Shown piece by piece: positions 1 to 8,245 of a stretch of 39,712 nucleotides of DNA. Location of the stretch: the NCBI GenBank assembly GCA_029565065.1, contig JAKQOW010000072.1, positions 1-39,712 on the forward strand, in the 5' to 3' direction. A program made the translations under genes and the position numbers. Each line of letters opens with the position of its first letter. Position 1 is the stretch's first letter. The notes beneath the pieces were generated by a model that worked only from the letters and a program-made list of their open reading frames with translations, had not been told where the DNA came from and did no database searches. This stretch comes from Acidobacteriota bacterium (GTDB lineage: Bacteria > Acidobacteriota > JAAYUB01).

Positions 1-50
1 CTCTAGCTTTGTTGGAGCTCAGAGAAATGGATAGACAAGTTCAGACTGCC

Positions 51-66
51 GTTCAGGCTTCTGAAC
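51..66. repeat. Short perfect hairpin just 3' of the transposase gene
   Basis: GTTCAG-gctt-CTGAAC forms a perfect 6-bp stem with a 4-nt loop, four bases beyond the stop of the HUH transposase gene. A further GTTCAG lies at 39-44. IS200/IS605-type elements carry subterminal hairpins recognised by their transposase, so this may be an element-end structure. There is no T-run, so it is not a typical terminator. The role is inference. Confidence 0.4.
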
Positions 67-70
67 ATGC

Positions 71-1093
71 TCAGCATGAGCGGGGTAAATTCAGCAGCGT
101 CCGGCAGGCCGCGATCCCCTGAAACCATCGCCGACCGGCTGTTTCGGCTAGCATCGCCACCATGTCCGGTCGACCGACGAGCCGGCGGAAGTATCTTTCG
201 TATCCATTTACCGCCTCCACCCAATTCGCCGGTTCCAGGCCCAGTCGCTCCATGATAGGTGCCAACTCTCGTGGGATCACGCCGGGTTTGTCTGACCGGG
301 CCACTCGACCCGCAGTGTCCAGCAGCGTCAGGTATTCATTCAAGGTCAGCCGCCGGAATACTCCCCGCCGGTCGGCGGAGTCTGTCAGCGGGCATAACCA
401 GTCAGTTGTTGATCCCTCCGCTGCGGATGTTTCGTTCCGGTCTGTAGTCGTCTGCTGCCTGGCGATCCTCTGCTGAGCGGAGGTATAGGCACTCGTTTCC
501 GGCGTTGCCGCTAATCCCGCGCGGATAGGGTTCAGGTCCACATACACCATGGCCGTCAGCACCGCGGCTTCATCCGCGAGGGCCCGGCACTTGAACCGCC
601 CCTCCCAGAACCGTCCCTTGCACCCGTCTTCGCGGTTGGCCCGGCGGGCGATGTACTCGTCCAGACAGCGCATGAACCAGCTCAAACTGCACAATCTCTG
701 ACGCAGCAACGCCACTCGACCCCGCTGCCTCAGCACTGCGGCGATGTCGACGTCTGACGGTTCTGACTCCTCCGCTCGGCGCATTCGTTTGGATGGGAAC
801 AGAATCAACCATCGTCGGACCACCTCCTGATCCGCCCAGTTGCGCACAAGATCGGGCAGTGTTCGCAGCAGTGTGTGCAGATGATTGTTCATGATCGCGT
901 AGCCCAAAACATCGAGGGCGAAGATCATGGCCAAGAAAGCGAGTCGTTCCCGAATCCAGTCCTTCCGATGGTCGTAGTTCCGACCACTGGCTGCGTCTTG
1001 TCCGCACAGCCAAGCCTGCCGTACGCATCGAATGGTGCAATGGTATGCCCCTGCCACTCCTTCTGGCGCAATGTCGCGCCGGGCGATCGTCAT
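71..1093 (-). CDS. REP-associated / IS200-like HUH transposase (Y1_Tnp family)
   Basis: A 340-residue single-strand DNA transposase of the Y1/RAYT type. The HUH metal-binding motif is visible as NNHLH (His71 and His73), and the likely catalytic tyrosine is Tyr147 in the DEYIARRANRE helix, followed by the typical KGRFWEGRFK segment and the DLNPIRAG motif. An insertion of about 45 residues (90-135) separates the HUH and Tyr motifs, which is longer than in classical 150-residue IS200 TnpA and matches the larger stand-alone family seen in Planctomycetes and Acidobacteria. The ATG at 1093 follows GGAGG with good spacing. Family knowledge: such proteins cleave and join hairpin-bearing single-strand DNA and are often domesticated to mobilise REP repeats. 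Its upstream region holds a tandem GGGTGTCC array, which suggests a repeat/transposase partnership. The gene appears intact. Confidence 0.9.
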   Translation of the reverse strand: MTIARRDIAPEGVAGAYHCTIRCVRQAWLCGQDAASGRNYDHRKDWIRERLAFLAMIFALDVLGYAIMNNHLHTLLRTLPDLVRNWADQEVVRRWLILFPSKRMRRAEESEPSDVDIAAVLRQRGRVALLRQRLCSLSWFMRCLDEYIARRANREDGCKGRFWEGRFKCRALADEAAVLTAMVYVDLNPIRAGLAATPETSAYTSAQQRIARQQTTTDRNETSAAEGSTTDWLCPLTDSADRRGVFRRLTLNEYLTLLDTAGRVARSDKPGVIPRELAPIMERLGLEPANWVEAVNGYERYFRRLVGRPDMVAMLAETAGRRWFQGIAACRTLLNLPRSC

Positions 1094-1433
1094 GGGTCAC
1101 CTCCAGAGAAAATGCTCTCACCCATACAAACGATCGAATTGGCTGCTGTTCAGGTTTTTTTTGAAAATTAAGGAAAACAGTGGATGTCCTTTTCCCTATG
1201 TTTGTCTTTTCTTAATGGAACTGTTTATAGTGAATTCTGTGTTGCAACGTGTTGAGGAAATTAGAGAGTGTCCAGACAGATCCGCAGAGCGACGAGGAAA
1301 TAGTTGGGTGTCCAAATATCTCCACAAAGCGACGAGGAAATGTTTGGGTGTCCAATTATCTGCCAAACATCTCTGAGTCGAATACGTCTGGCGGCTAAAG
1401 CTGACGCCGGACATCCGACGTCTCGGCCACTCG
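1094..1433. other. Intergenic region with relatively AT-rich DNA and a repeat array
   Basis: This stretch between the transposase start and the end of the DUF418 gene is visibly richer in A/T than its neighbours. It contains the 40-bp tandem array at 1241-1360. No convincing gene was found; open frames here are short, lack ribosome sites and run through the repeats. Confidence 0.7.
1241..1360. repeat. Three-unit tandem repeat, 40-bp period, with GGGTGTCC core
   Basis: Units at 1281-1320 and 1321-1360 match at 35 of 40 positions. A more diverged unit at 1241-1280 keeps the GAGGAAA block and the GTGTCCA block in register. The two good units contain TTGGGTGTCCAA, shared with the other repeat-rich intergenic blocks at 7.5-8.1 kb and 11.0-11.4 kb. 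The array lies directly upstream of the transposase gene. Confidence 0.85.
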
Positions 1434-2678
1434 TCATGACGAATCCGCAGAACCTGACGCGGACGCCCGAACACGGCCGTACTGGAAGGTTCGCAACAGG
1501 CGCTCCAGCGGGCCATACTCGAGCTTCCTGAACCACAGGCGGCTGAGCCAGAGTTGCAGGCTGAACAGCGCCAGCGCCAGGAGCACGTTCACCGCATAGC
1601 CGGTCTTGCCGTACAACCCCAGCCCGTAAGCGTAGAACAGGGTGGTGCAGACCATCGACTGGAACACGTAGTTGCTCATGGCCATGCGCCCCACCGGTGC
1701 GAACAGCAGCCAGAATGATCGCCCGATTCCCCCGTAGTACATCGCGACGATTGCGGTCACGTAGAATACGCCGAGCGCGGGTGCGCCGATCTCCTGACCA
1801 GCCAGCGCCAGCAGCTCCAGGACCGGGCCGCCGCCTGGCGGGGCGACGGCGCTGTCGAGGCTCAGGGCGCTTCCGGCAAGGCCGACAACCAGCGAAATCC
1901 ACATGGTCTTTCGGATGATGCCGAGGTTGTCTTTCAACGCCTTCACGATGCCCGTCTTCCAGCACCAGATGCCCAGCAGGATCATGGCCAGGAGTTTCCA
2001 GCCGACGTACAGCAGCGACCAATACTGGGAGATCGTCTCCCGGAATCGGTACCGGAAGATGTCGGACAGGCTGCCGTGTCCGTAGGCCCGCACGCTTCGC
2101 TCGTTGTATCGCCGCGTCCGCTCACGCAGCATGGTTTCCTGTGCCTTGAGTTGTTCGGCCTGGACTTGGGGATCCGCGGCGGGTTGCTGGAGGATGGCGG
2201 GCGCCGACACGATGACGGGAACCAGCAGCACGGCCAATGCCGCCGGGAGGATCCAGGCGGGCTTGAAGTAGCAGAAAGCCAGGGCGAGAACACCCAGCAG
2301 AGCGTAGTTGCCGATGTAGTCCCCGGCGTAAAACAGCAGGGCGTGGCTGATGCCGATGGCGAACAATCCGATCAGCCGGCGGGCGTAGAGCGGCACGAAC
2401 CGGCCCTGCCGCGCCCGGGTCCGTTCGAACGTGATGGCCATCCCCACACCGAATAGCAGCGCCAGGATGGAGAAGAACTTCTCGGAAACCAGGAAACTCG
2501 TCACGAGGATGACATAGTAATCCGACTCGCTGAGCGTGCCGCCCCGAAGGTCGAAGATCGTCCGAACCGGATGGCTGTAGAACTGAATGTTGATGAGCAG
2601 AATCCCGAAGATGGCGAATCCCCGAACGATGTCCAGGATCGAGATCCGTTCGGCGGGCTTGACTGGGCCGGTGGTCAT
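1434..2678 (-). CDS. DUF418 family polytopic membrane protein (YeiB-like)
   Basis: About 414 residues. The N-terminal ERISILDIVRGFAIFGILLIN segment and the C-terminal YGPLERLLRTFQYG motif are the hallmarks of the DUF418/YeiB membrane family. Several hydrophobic spans alternate with short loops, and a polar segment rich in Gln, Arg and Glu sits mid-protein. The ATG at 2678 is preceded by GGAGG eight bases upstream; a GTG at 2699 would add seven residues but lacks a ribosome site. The function of the family is unresolved, with transport or acyl-transfer-like roles suggested. It lies 40 bp downstream of preA on the same strand, so co-transcription is possible, but no metabolic link is evident. 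Confidence 0.9.
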   Translation of the reverse strand: MTTGPVKPAERISILDIVRGFAIFGILLINIQFYSHPVRTIFDLRGGTLSESDYYVILVTSFLVSEKFFSILALLFGVGMAITFERTRARQGRFVPLYARRLIGLFAIGISHALLFYAGDYIGNYALLGVLALAFCYFKPAWILPAALAVLLVPVIVSAPAILQQPAADPQVQAEQLKAQETMLRERTRRYNERSVRAYGHGSLSDIFRYRFRETISQYWSLLYVGWKLLAMILLGIWCWKTGIVKALKDNLGIIRKTMWISLVVGLAGSALSLDSAVAPPGGGPVLELLALAGQEIGAPALGVFYVTAIVAMYYGGIGRSFWLLFAPVGRMAMSNYVFQSMVCTTLFYAYGLGLYGKTGYAVNVLLALALFSLQLWLSRLWFRKLEYGPLERLLRTFQYGRVRASASGSADSS

Positions 2679-2718
2679 TATGGGTGCCTCCGATCGCACG
2701 TGTCTGAGTGACGGGCTG

Positions 2719-3927
2719 TCAGGATGTCCGCTCTTTCAGCTCCAGCACCCGGCAGGGGCAGACGAAGACGCACAGCGAACAGCCGTCGCAGCGGTCCGCG
2801 TCGATCACCAGGTTGTTGTCGGCGACGGTGATGGCGTTGGAGCCGCCGTCGGAGCAGGCCAGGATGCATCGCTGGCACAGGGTGCATCGCTCCGGCTGGG
2901 CTTCGTAGGCCAGCAGCGGCCCGGACCGGTCGAGGTCGTCGTGGGCCACCAGCCGGGGGAGGGCCGCGCCGCGGAAGCGGGCCACGGAGTCGAAACCGCG
3001 GCGCCGCAGGTAGGCGTCCAGCCCCTTGATGAGCGGCAGGATGATGGAATACCCGCCCAGCATGACCGCCGTGCAGATCTGGACGGCGCCGGCGCCCACG
3101 GCGATGTACTCCACCGCGTCCTCCCAGGTGGAGATGCCGCCCATGCCGTACACGGGCAGGCCGTCCGCTGCGGCGGCGATCTGGGCCACCGCCCGGAGTC
3201 CGATGGGCTTTACCGCTTTTCCCGAGTACCCGCCATAGGTGGAGTAGCCACGGACCGATGGGAGCGGGTCGAATGTCTCGATGTCCACGCCGATGAGGCA
3301 CTGGACGGTGTTGATCGCCGCCAGCGCGTCGGCGCCGCCGGCACGGGCGGCGCGCGCCGCCGCGGCGATGTCACCCGTGTTGGGGGTCAGCTTCACGATC
3401 ACCGGAACCCGGGCCACGGCCTTGACCCAGGCGGTGATCCGCTCCACGAGATCGGGATGCTGCCCGATGGCAGCCCCCATGCCCCGTTCCGGCATCCCGT
3501 GGGGGCAGGAGAAGTTCAGCTCCAGGGCGTCGGCGCCGGCGTCCTGCAAGGTTTGGGACAGGCTCCGCCACGATTCCGGACGGAGGTCGGACATGAGGCT
3601 GGCGATCAGCACCTTGTGGGGATATTCGTCCTTGGTCTTCCGGATCTCATCGGTCCAGTAGGTCACGTCCCGCCGGGTGATGAGCTCGATGTTCTCGAAG
3701 CCCACCGGCATGTTCCGGGAATCGCGCAGGATGCCGAAGCGGGGCGAGACATCACGTATCTCTATGTCGTCGGGCTTGATGGTCTTGGTTACCGCCCCGC
3801 TCCAGCCGTAGGCGAAGGCCGTGCGGATCATGGGCCCCGTGGCGGTGGGCGGCGCCGAGGCCAGGATGAAGGGATTTTCGAAGGTCAGCGGGCCCAGTTC
3901 CACCTTCAATGATTCCGGACTTTTCAT
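2719..3927 (-). CDS. preA: Dihydropyrimidine dehydrogenase subunit PreA (FMN and 2x[4Fe-4S])
   Basis: A 402-residue protein with a dihydroorotate-dehydrogenase-like TIM barrel (about residues 8-310) and a C-terminal two-cluster ferredoxin domain. The catalytic cysteine is Cys141 in NFSCPHGMPERGMGAA, the form typical of dihydropyrimidine dehydrogenase rather than PyrD. Cluster cysteines are Cys348/351/354/358 and Cys380/383/386/390. PreA normally pairs with the NAD-binding flavoprotein PreT to reduce uracil and thymine. No PreT, dihydropyrimidinase or beta-ureidopropionase gene is present here, so the electron partner must lie elsewhere or differ. The ATG at 3927 follows AGGAGG. It is divergent from the FEDPLTA repeat protein. 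Confidence 0.93.
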   Translation of the reverse strand: MKSPESLKVELGPLTFENPFILASAPPTATGPMIRTAFAYGWSGAVTKTIKPDDIEIRDVSPRFGILRDSRNMPVGFENIELITRRDVTYWTDEIRKTKDEYPHKVLIASLMSDLRPESWRSLSQTLQDAGADALELNFSCPHGMPERGMGAAIGQHPDLVERITAWVKAVARVPVIVKLTPNTGDIAAAARAARAGGADALAAINTVQCLIGVDIETFDPLPSVRGYSTYGGYSGKAVKPIGLRAVAQIAAAADGLPVYGMGGISTWEDAVEYIAVGAGAVQICTAVMLGGYSIILPLIKGLDAYLRRRGFDSVARFRGAALPRLVAHDDLDRSGPLLAYEAQPERCTLCQRCILACSDGGSNAITVADNNLVIDADRCDGCSLCVFVCPCRVLELKERTS

Positions 3928-4172
3928 GATGCCTCCTGAGTGGCAACCGTGCTCAGCGGTGGAAAGGCTCAGCGCCTGAGACGACCGTCATGGATCGGGT
4001 GTTCTTTTGTTCCGATCCGTCCGGAACGATCGGAAATTGAATCGGCACGCGCATGGCCCGATGCCTGCATTATTACCACATGCGGCGACGGTTCAAGTAC
4101 AATATATTTATTGCAACGAATCGCCGGCACAGCCGATGAATTAGGTAAAGTCCTGGCTCAGGAGGCATCATG
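3925..4172. repeat. 16-bp perfect inverted repeat bounding a divergent promoter region
   Basis: The sequence CTCAGGAGGCATCATG occurs at 4157-4172 on the plus strand and, inverted, at 3925-3940, so both divergent genes share an identical ribosome site, spacer and start codon. The 216 bp between the arms must hold the promoters of both genes; an AT-rich stretch (about 4097-4120) is the most likely location, but no clear -35/-10 pair was seen. Shared translation signals are the simplest explanation. An invertible segment is a remote alternative. Confidence 0.6.
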
Positions 4173-4871
4173 GTGGATCGCATCGATGGCGGGGCGCAGG
4201 GCCCTTCAGGTGTGGATGGGCTGAATGCCCGTACGGAAAACGGCGGACTGTCTCAACTAACCACGGTCCGGGAGGGTGAATCCCGGCTGGCCCAGGTGGC
4301 GGAGCGCCTGAACATTCCGGAAGCCTCGCTGCAGGCGGCCAATCCCGGCATCGGGCTCACGGGTGAAGTAACCGCCGGCCAAGAACTCCGCTTGCCCCGG
4401 CTGACAGCTCCAGATGACGGTCCGGGCGCGTCGGAGCCGCCGGCCATCAAGCACGAACACATCGGTGATAAACGATGGCAGGGCAATGTCTGGGAAGCGA
4501 AGCTGTCGGCCCGGTTGCCCCGAACGGATTCTGAATCGTTAAAAACAGGCGCCGGCTTCGAGGACCCGCTGACGGCCTTCGAAGATCCGCTCACGGCTTT
4601 TCCCAAAGCCCCGGCTGGCTTCGAGGACCCACTGACGGCCCGTCCGAAGACCGGCTTCGAGGATCCGCTCACGGCTTTTCCCAAGGCCCCGGCCGGCTTC
4701 GAGGACCCACTGACGGCTCGGCCCAAGCTCGGTTTCGAAGATCCGCTCACGGCTTTTCCCAAAGCCCCGGCTGGCTTCGAGGACCCGCTGACGGCCCGTC
4801 CTAAAATCGATGCGAATTTCGAAGATCCGTTGACAGCTATGGATGCGCCGAAAGGCCAAGACAAGATTTGA
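4170..4871 (+). CDS. LysM-like protein with eight FEDPLTA repeats, unknown function
   Basis: A 233-residue protein with no signal peptide. Residues about 27-80 resemble a LysM domain: a VREGES start, a LAQVAERLNI helix, a LQAANPG segment and an AGQELRLP end. After a polar linker (81-129), FEDPLTA occurs eight times (starting at 130, 137, 151, 163, 177, 189, 203 and 217). Six of the copies form three 26-residue super-units of FEDPLTAFPKAPAG plus FEDPLTARPKxG. AGGAGG precedes the ATG at 4170. I do not recognise the repeat family. Short acidic-hydrophobic repeats separated by Pro/Lys linkers look like an array of linear binding motifs. The opposite strand is also open here but encodes only low-complexity sequence. 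Confidence 0.8.
   Translation: MVDRIDGGAQGPSGVDGLNARTENGGLSQLTTVREGESRLAQVAERLNIPEASLQAANPGIGLTGEVTAGQELRLPRLTAPDDGPGASEPPAIKHEHIGDKRWQGNVWEAKLSARLPRTDSESLKTGAGFEDPLTAFEDPLTAFPKAPAGFEDPLTARPKTGFEDPLTAFPKAPAGFEDPLTARPKLGFEDPLTAFPKAPAGFEDPLTARPKIDANFEDPLTAMDAPKGQDKI
4578..4811 (+). repeat. 78-bp in-frame tandem repeat, three units
   Basis: Units at 4578-4655, 4656-4733 and 4734-4811 encode the 26-residue super-units. Apart from the last two codons of each unit, the differences are synonymous third-base changes (for example CCA/CCG, AAA/AAG, GGC/GGT). This pattern suggests that the peptide sequence, not the DNA, is under selection. Confidence 0.93.
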
Positions 4872-4936
4872 GCCGGCTTCGCCACACCTGAAAGCAGGTG
4901 AGGAAAACCGTTAACCAGCCGGGTTCGCCGCTGGCT

Positions 4937-7159
4937 TCAGTTGGATTTCTGAGTTTTACCGGCAGCCGGGATCTTGATGATCGCCGTCATCCGCTTTCCG
5001 GTGCGCGGGCTGTTGAACGACAGCACGGCGCGGTTCCCCTCGACGGTCAGGCACGGATCCAGCGCCTCGAGGTCGGGCAGTTCGGCGGAAGGGGTGGTGA
5101 GGCCGATCCGCCGCCAGGCGGCGGGCTCGGCGAATTCCAGTGTCGCATAGGGCGGCAGGTAGCGGATCCGCTGCTCGCCGATAGCGCCGTTGGCCGTGTA
5201 GCGGCGGGCGTTTGGCGAGTAGATCAGGCTGCCCTGGCGGCTATCCAGCCGGTAGTCCAGCCGGTCCCGCCACCCCTCCAGCGCGAGGCGGGTGCGGTTG
5301 CGATTGTACTCCAGGCTGTCGGCGCGGCGCTGGCGCCGGTACTCAGCCTGCGCCTCCCAGCGCTGCTTGCCCGCGGCGACCTTGACGTACCACCACGTGT
5401 CCTCGTAGTCGACGGCCACCACGGCCAGACCGCTGTTCCCGACGCTGAGCAACGGCTCCACCGGTTGCAGCCGGATCTTGGCGGGCGGGAACGCGTCGCC
5501 GCCCTGGGGCATGACGCCGCCCTGGAACGTCACTGACACGGGCAGCGCGACGCCGCCCACCATCACCGCTTCCTGGTGGGGGCGGTCGAAATCGAACCGC
5601 CCGCCCTCGTTGAAATCCAGCGGGACGGCGCCGCTGCACGCGCTGCCGCTGTGAAAGAGCTGCCGGCGCGTCAGCCGGTCCCCGGCGCTCTCGGTGGTCT
5701 GAATGTCCCTCGCTTGGATCACCTCCTGGTCCCAGACCTCGTAGTTCACCGTTGGCCGGGCGGTGACGCAGAATACGGGCGCATTCACGCCGCCTGCAAT
5801 GTGTTCTGTTAGGAACTTGTCCACCTGGGCCCAGTTGGCGTCATCCCGCCGCATCTGCACCGCAAGCTGGGTGGGCCGCGTCTCGGTCAGAAACGGGGCA
5901 GGGGCGCTGAGCCGAGGATTGACGATCAGGCTCGGGCGCACCGACAACCGGGTCACCCAGTCTGTGCAGGCGCCAGCCATGACCGTCCAGGTGTAGTCTT
6001 TTTTGTCCTGGTATCCTCCCCGCAGCTCCACGGCGTCCCAGGTGTCGGTCCCCGAGCTGGGTCCGTCCAGGAGGACGGATGTCCAGGGCGCCACCTGGAA
6101 CGGCTCGGGCTGGCTCATGTAGCCCACGCGGACGACGCTGATCTTGCCGAGGGTGCCGATCATCTCGTCCATGGGCGCGAAGATCACCCCCTTGAGGATG
6201 AACCAGGCGACGTCGAACGGATCGATGGGATTGGGAATCCCATCCGGCAGGGCGAGGCTGAGGCTCATGGAGACGGCTTCCTGGGCGACCTCGCCGGCTG
6301 TCGACGGCGGAAAGGCGACGAGCCAGAACAGACCGATGACGTCGACGGCGGCGCCGCCGTACAGGTCGATTTTCATTTCGACGTTCTCGAGCCTGGCTTT
6401 CTCCCGGAGCAGCGCCGCGCTGAAGACGTCGGCCGTGATGCGCCAGGTCACAGGCGCGGCCGCCGGCCCCAGCGTCTTGATGCGCGCGGCGGCCTGGAGC
6501 ACCCGCTGGTGCGACGCCGAGATGCTGAGGATCGCACCGCCGCTCAGGGGATCGCCCTCTTCGCCGGCCGGGGTCGCATAGGCAGCGATGGGCGTGGTCG
6601 AGCCGAGAAACAGGGCGCAGCTCACCAGGGCGCCCCATTTTTCGGGCGACCAGCCGCTGCGAGCGTGCGCCGCGTCGGACAGGTCGTTCAGCGGCCCGCG
6701 CGTCCAGATGCGCTTCAGCCGGCCAACCTGCCAGGAGCGCAGCGCCAGGTTGCGAGCCTTGTCCTCGTAAGTGAACAGGCGGCTCTTGGGCCGCACCCCG
6801 CCCATGCGCACATAGTCCTCTGTCTGCATCTCGCGGGGCGGACTCGGGTCTTCGGCCAGCGCCACGAGCGCCGGGATCTCCCACTTGAGTACGAAGTGGG
6901 AGCAGTCGCGGGCCATGTAGAGGAGGAAATGAGCGCGGGCGTGGTTGTCCGCCGGGCCCCAGTAGTCGCTCTCGACGCCCATGGTGCGGTAGGCCACGGG
7001 GATGTAGTCGGCGAAGCCGCGCCGCTGGATGCTGGCCGAAATCTGGGCAAAGTCCATGCGGTCCGCGCCATGCTCCTGCGCGCCCAGAAAAACGGCGAGT
7101 CCGACGAGAAGCGTCAGCCCGGCCAGAAGCCGCGCCGCTGAGATGTGCACTGTGTTCAT
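4937..7159 (-). CDS. Large secreted protein of unknown family
   Basis: About 740 residues. An N-terminal hydrophobic segment (ARLLAGLTLLVGLAVFLGAQ) looks like a signal peptide, so the mature protein is probably periplasmic or extracellular. Scattered cysteines, many aromatic residues and long mixed stretches suggest a folded multi-domain protein with a charged, possibly helical part (AEYRRQRRADSLEYNRNRTR) near residue 610. No catalytic motif or known domain was recognised. Starts are uncertain: ATG at 7159 and an upstream in-frame TTG at 7168 both lack a good ribosome site. It converges with the FEDPLTA gene, and a small hairpin (CACCTG-aaag-CAGGTG, 4885-4900) lies between them. Confidence 0.75.
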   Translation of the reverse strand: MNTVHISAARLLAGLTLLVGLAVFLGAQEHGADRMDFAQISASIQRRGFADYIPVAYRTMGVESDYWGPADNHARAHFLLYMARDCSHFVLKWEIPALVALAEDPSPPREMQTEDYVRMGGVRPKSRLFTYEDKARNLALRSWQVGRLKRIWTRGPLNDLSDAAHARSGWSPEKWGALVSCALFLGSTTPIAAYATPAGEEGDPLSGGAILSISASHQRVLQAAARIKTLGPAAAPVTWRITADVFSAALLREKARLENVEMKIDLYGGAAVDVIGLFWLVAFPPSTAGEVAQEAVSMSLSLALPDGIPNPIDPFDVAWFILKGVIFAPMDEMIGTLGKISVVRVGYMSQPEPFQVAPWTSVLLDGPSSGTDTWDAVELRGGYQDKKDYTWTVMAGACTDWVTRLSVRPSLIVNPRLSAPAPFLTETRPTQLAVQMRRDDANWAQVDKFLTEHIAGGVNAPVFCVTARPTVNYEVWDQEVIQARDIQTTESAGDRLTRRQLFHSGSACSGAVPLDFNEGGRFDFDRPHQEAVMVGGVALPVSVTFQGGVMPQGGDAFPPAKIRLQPVEPLLSVGNSGLAVVAVDYEDTWWYVKVAAGKQRWEAQAEYRRQRRADSLEYNRNRTRLALEGWRDRLDYRLDSRQGSLIYSPNARRYTANGAIGEQRIRYLPPYATLEFAEPAAWRRIGLTTPSAELPDLEALDPCLTVEGNRAVLSFNSPRTGKRMTAIIKIPAAGKTQKSN

Positions 7160-7447
7160 TGAATTCAATTATGATGCGCCGCCGGCGGGTTGTCAATTCG
7201 GGCAGGCAGAAATCAGAAAATCGATCCTGTGCTCATTCACTCGCTCACGGGGGAATATTGGACATCTGATAATCTGTAAACAAATATCAACAACTGGACT
7301 CCCATCCACCTGGAATGCTGAATGCCAACAAACCGGACTCCCGAACATCTGGGCATCTGGATGGCATTTCGAGATATCCGAATGGTGTTCGCCGGCCGGC
7401 CGGGCGCTGGCGGGACGGTGCAGCAATATGCGGTATGGAAAAGATGG

Positions 7448-7473
7448 CTGTCCTGATCTGCTGTCCTGATCTG
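7448..7473. repeat. 13-bp tandem duplication
   Basis: CTGTCCTGATCTG is repeated exactly twice, at 7448-7460 and 7461-7473, inside the repeat-rich intergenic block. It carries the TGTCC motif of the family. Confidence 0.85.
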
Positions 7474-7661
7474 CTGCTTTGGGAAACTGGATGGGAAACT
7501 GGACATCCAAACATCATCGTATTCAACTCCCGGACACCCGGGTGCCCTCTGGTCCCGGCGGGCGAACAAGGCTGTGAATGCCCATGCGCAACGGAAAAAT
7601 TGGCAGTCCCGTATTGTTCTGATCTGGATTGGTTCCCCCGATCTTCCCCCGGGGTGATGTC

Positions 7662-8059
7662 TGAAGACCTGGACACCCAAATACCAGGACATCCGGGCCT
7701 AGGCATCCAACGGGAAACGGGACAACCAACTACTCAAACACCAACCAACGCCAAGACGCCTCATCCATCCAATTTAACACATCCGGGCGTCACCGGCGAA
7801 CGGACGGACGTGGCTTGTGATGGGCAGGGCTTACAGGAGGGAATCTTGGGTTTCCGGAAGTGAAGACCTGGACACCCAAACACCAGGACATCCGGGCCTA
7901 GGCATCCAACGGGAAACGGGACAACCAACTACTCAAACACCAACCAACGCCAAGACGCCTCATTCATCCAATTCAACACATCCGGGCGTCACCGGCGAAC
8001 GGATGGACGCGGCTTGTGATGGGCAGGGCTTGCAGGAGGGAATCTTGGGTTCCCGGAAG
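7662..8059. repeat. 199-bp tandem direct repeat, two copies
   Basis: Copies at 7662-7860 and 7861-8059 abut exactly and differ by only a handful of substitutions, mostly transitions, so the duplication is recent. Each copy contains TGGACACCCAAA and CCAGGACATCC near its left end. A 199-bp unit with no spacer excludes a CRISPR array. Confidence 0.95.
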
Positions 8060-8245
8060 TGTCCAGAATAGATCAGGAACATTGGGCCTCCAGAATTCCA
8101 CAATCGGATTCAGCAGAATCTATGGGTGTCCGGATTGAGACGCGGTGACGCGAAGATAGCACTCGCGTGTAATCGATGCGCTTGCGCGTCCCGGCGGTCG
8201 TCAACTAGGGTGAGACATCTGCATTCGATGGTGAGGACGGAGGAA

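Larger units (their letters stand above)
7160..8245. other. 1.1-kb intergenic block built of repeats
   Basis: There is no credible gene. Open frames are present, but they cross repeat boundaries, lack ribosome sites and encode the same peptide twice because of the 199-bp duplication. The block contains GGACACCC/GGGTGTCC octamers at 7532, 7671, 7870 and 8124, a 13-bp tandem duplication and a 199-bp tandem duplication. The 15-mer TATGGGTGTCCGGAT at 8121-8135 recurs exactly at 11317-11331. Confidence 0.75.

Noticed and set aside
2587..3912. Long open frame on the plus strand opposite preA
   Set aside because: It has no ribosome site and a low-complexity His/Gly/Asp-rich product, and preA on the other strand has full catalytic motifs. 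GC-rich DNA keeps antisense frames open.
4253..4885. Minus-strand frame across the FEDPLTA repeats giving SGSSKPAGALGKAV-type repeats
   Set aside because: The plus-strand frame has AGGAGG, a LysM-like domain and mainly synonymous differences between units; the minus frame has none of these.
4885..4900. Terminator between the convergent FEDPLTA and secreted-protein genes
   Set aside because: The hairpin has only a 6-bp stem and there is no T-run on either strand.
7662..8059. CRISPR array
   Set aside because: There are only two abutting 199-bp copies with no unique spacers and no cas genes; the same reasoning excludes the 40-bp and 52-bp arrays.
7315..8071. Open frames of 80-180 codons in the repeat block, encoding LDTQTPGHPG peptides twice
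   Set aside because: They span the 199-bp duplication, lack ribosome sites and simply translate the GGACACCC repeat.
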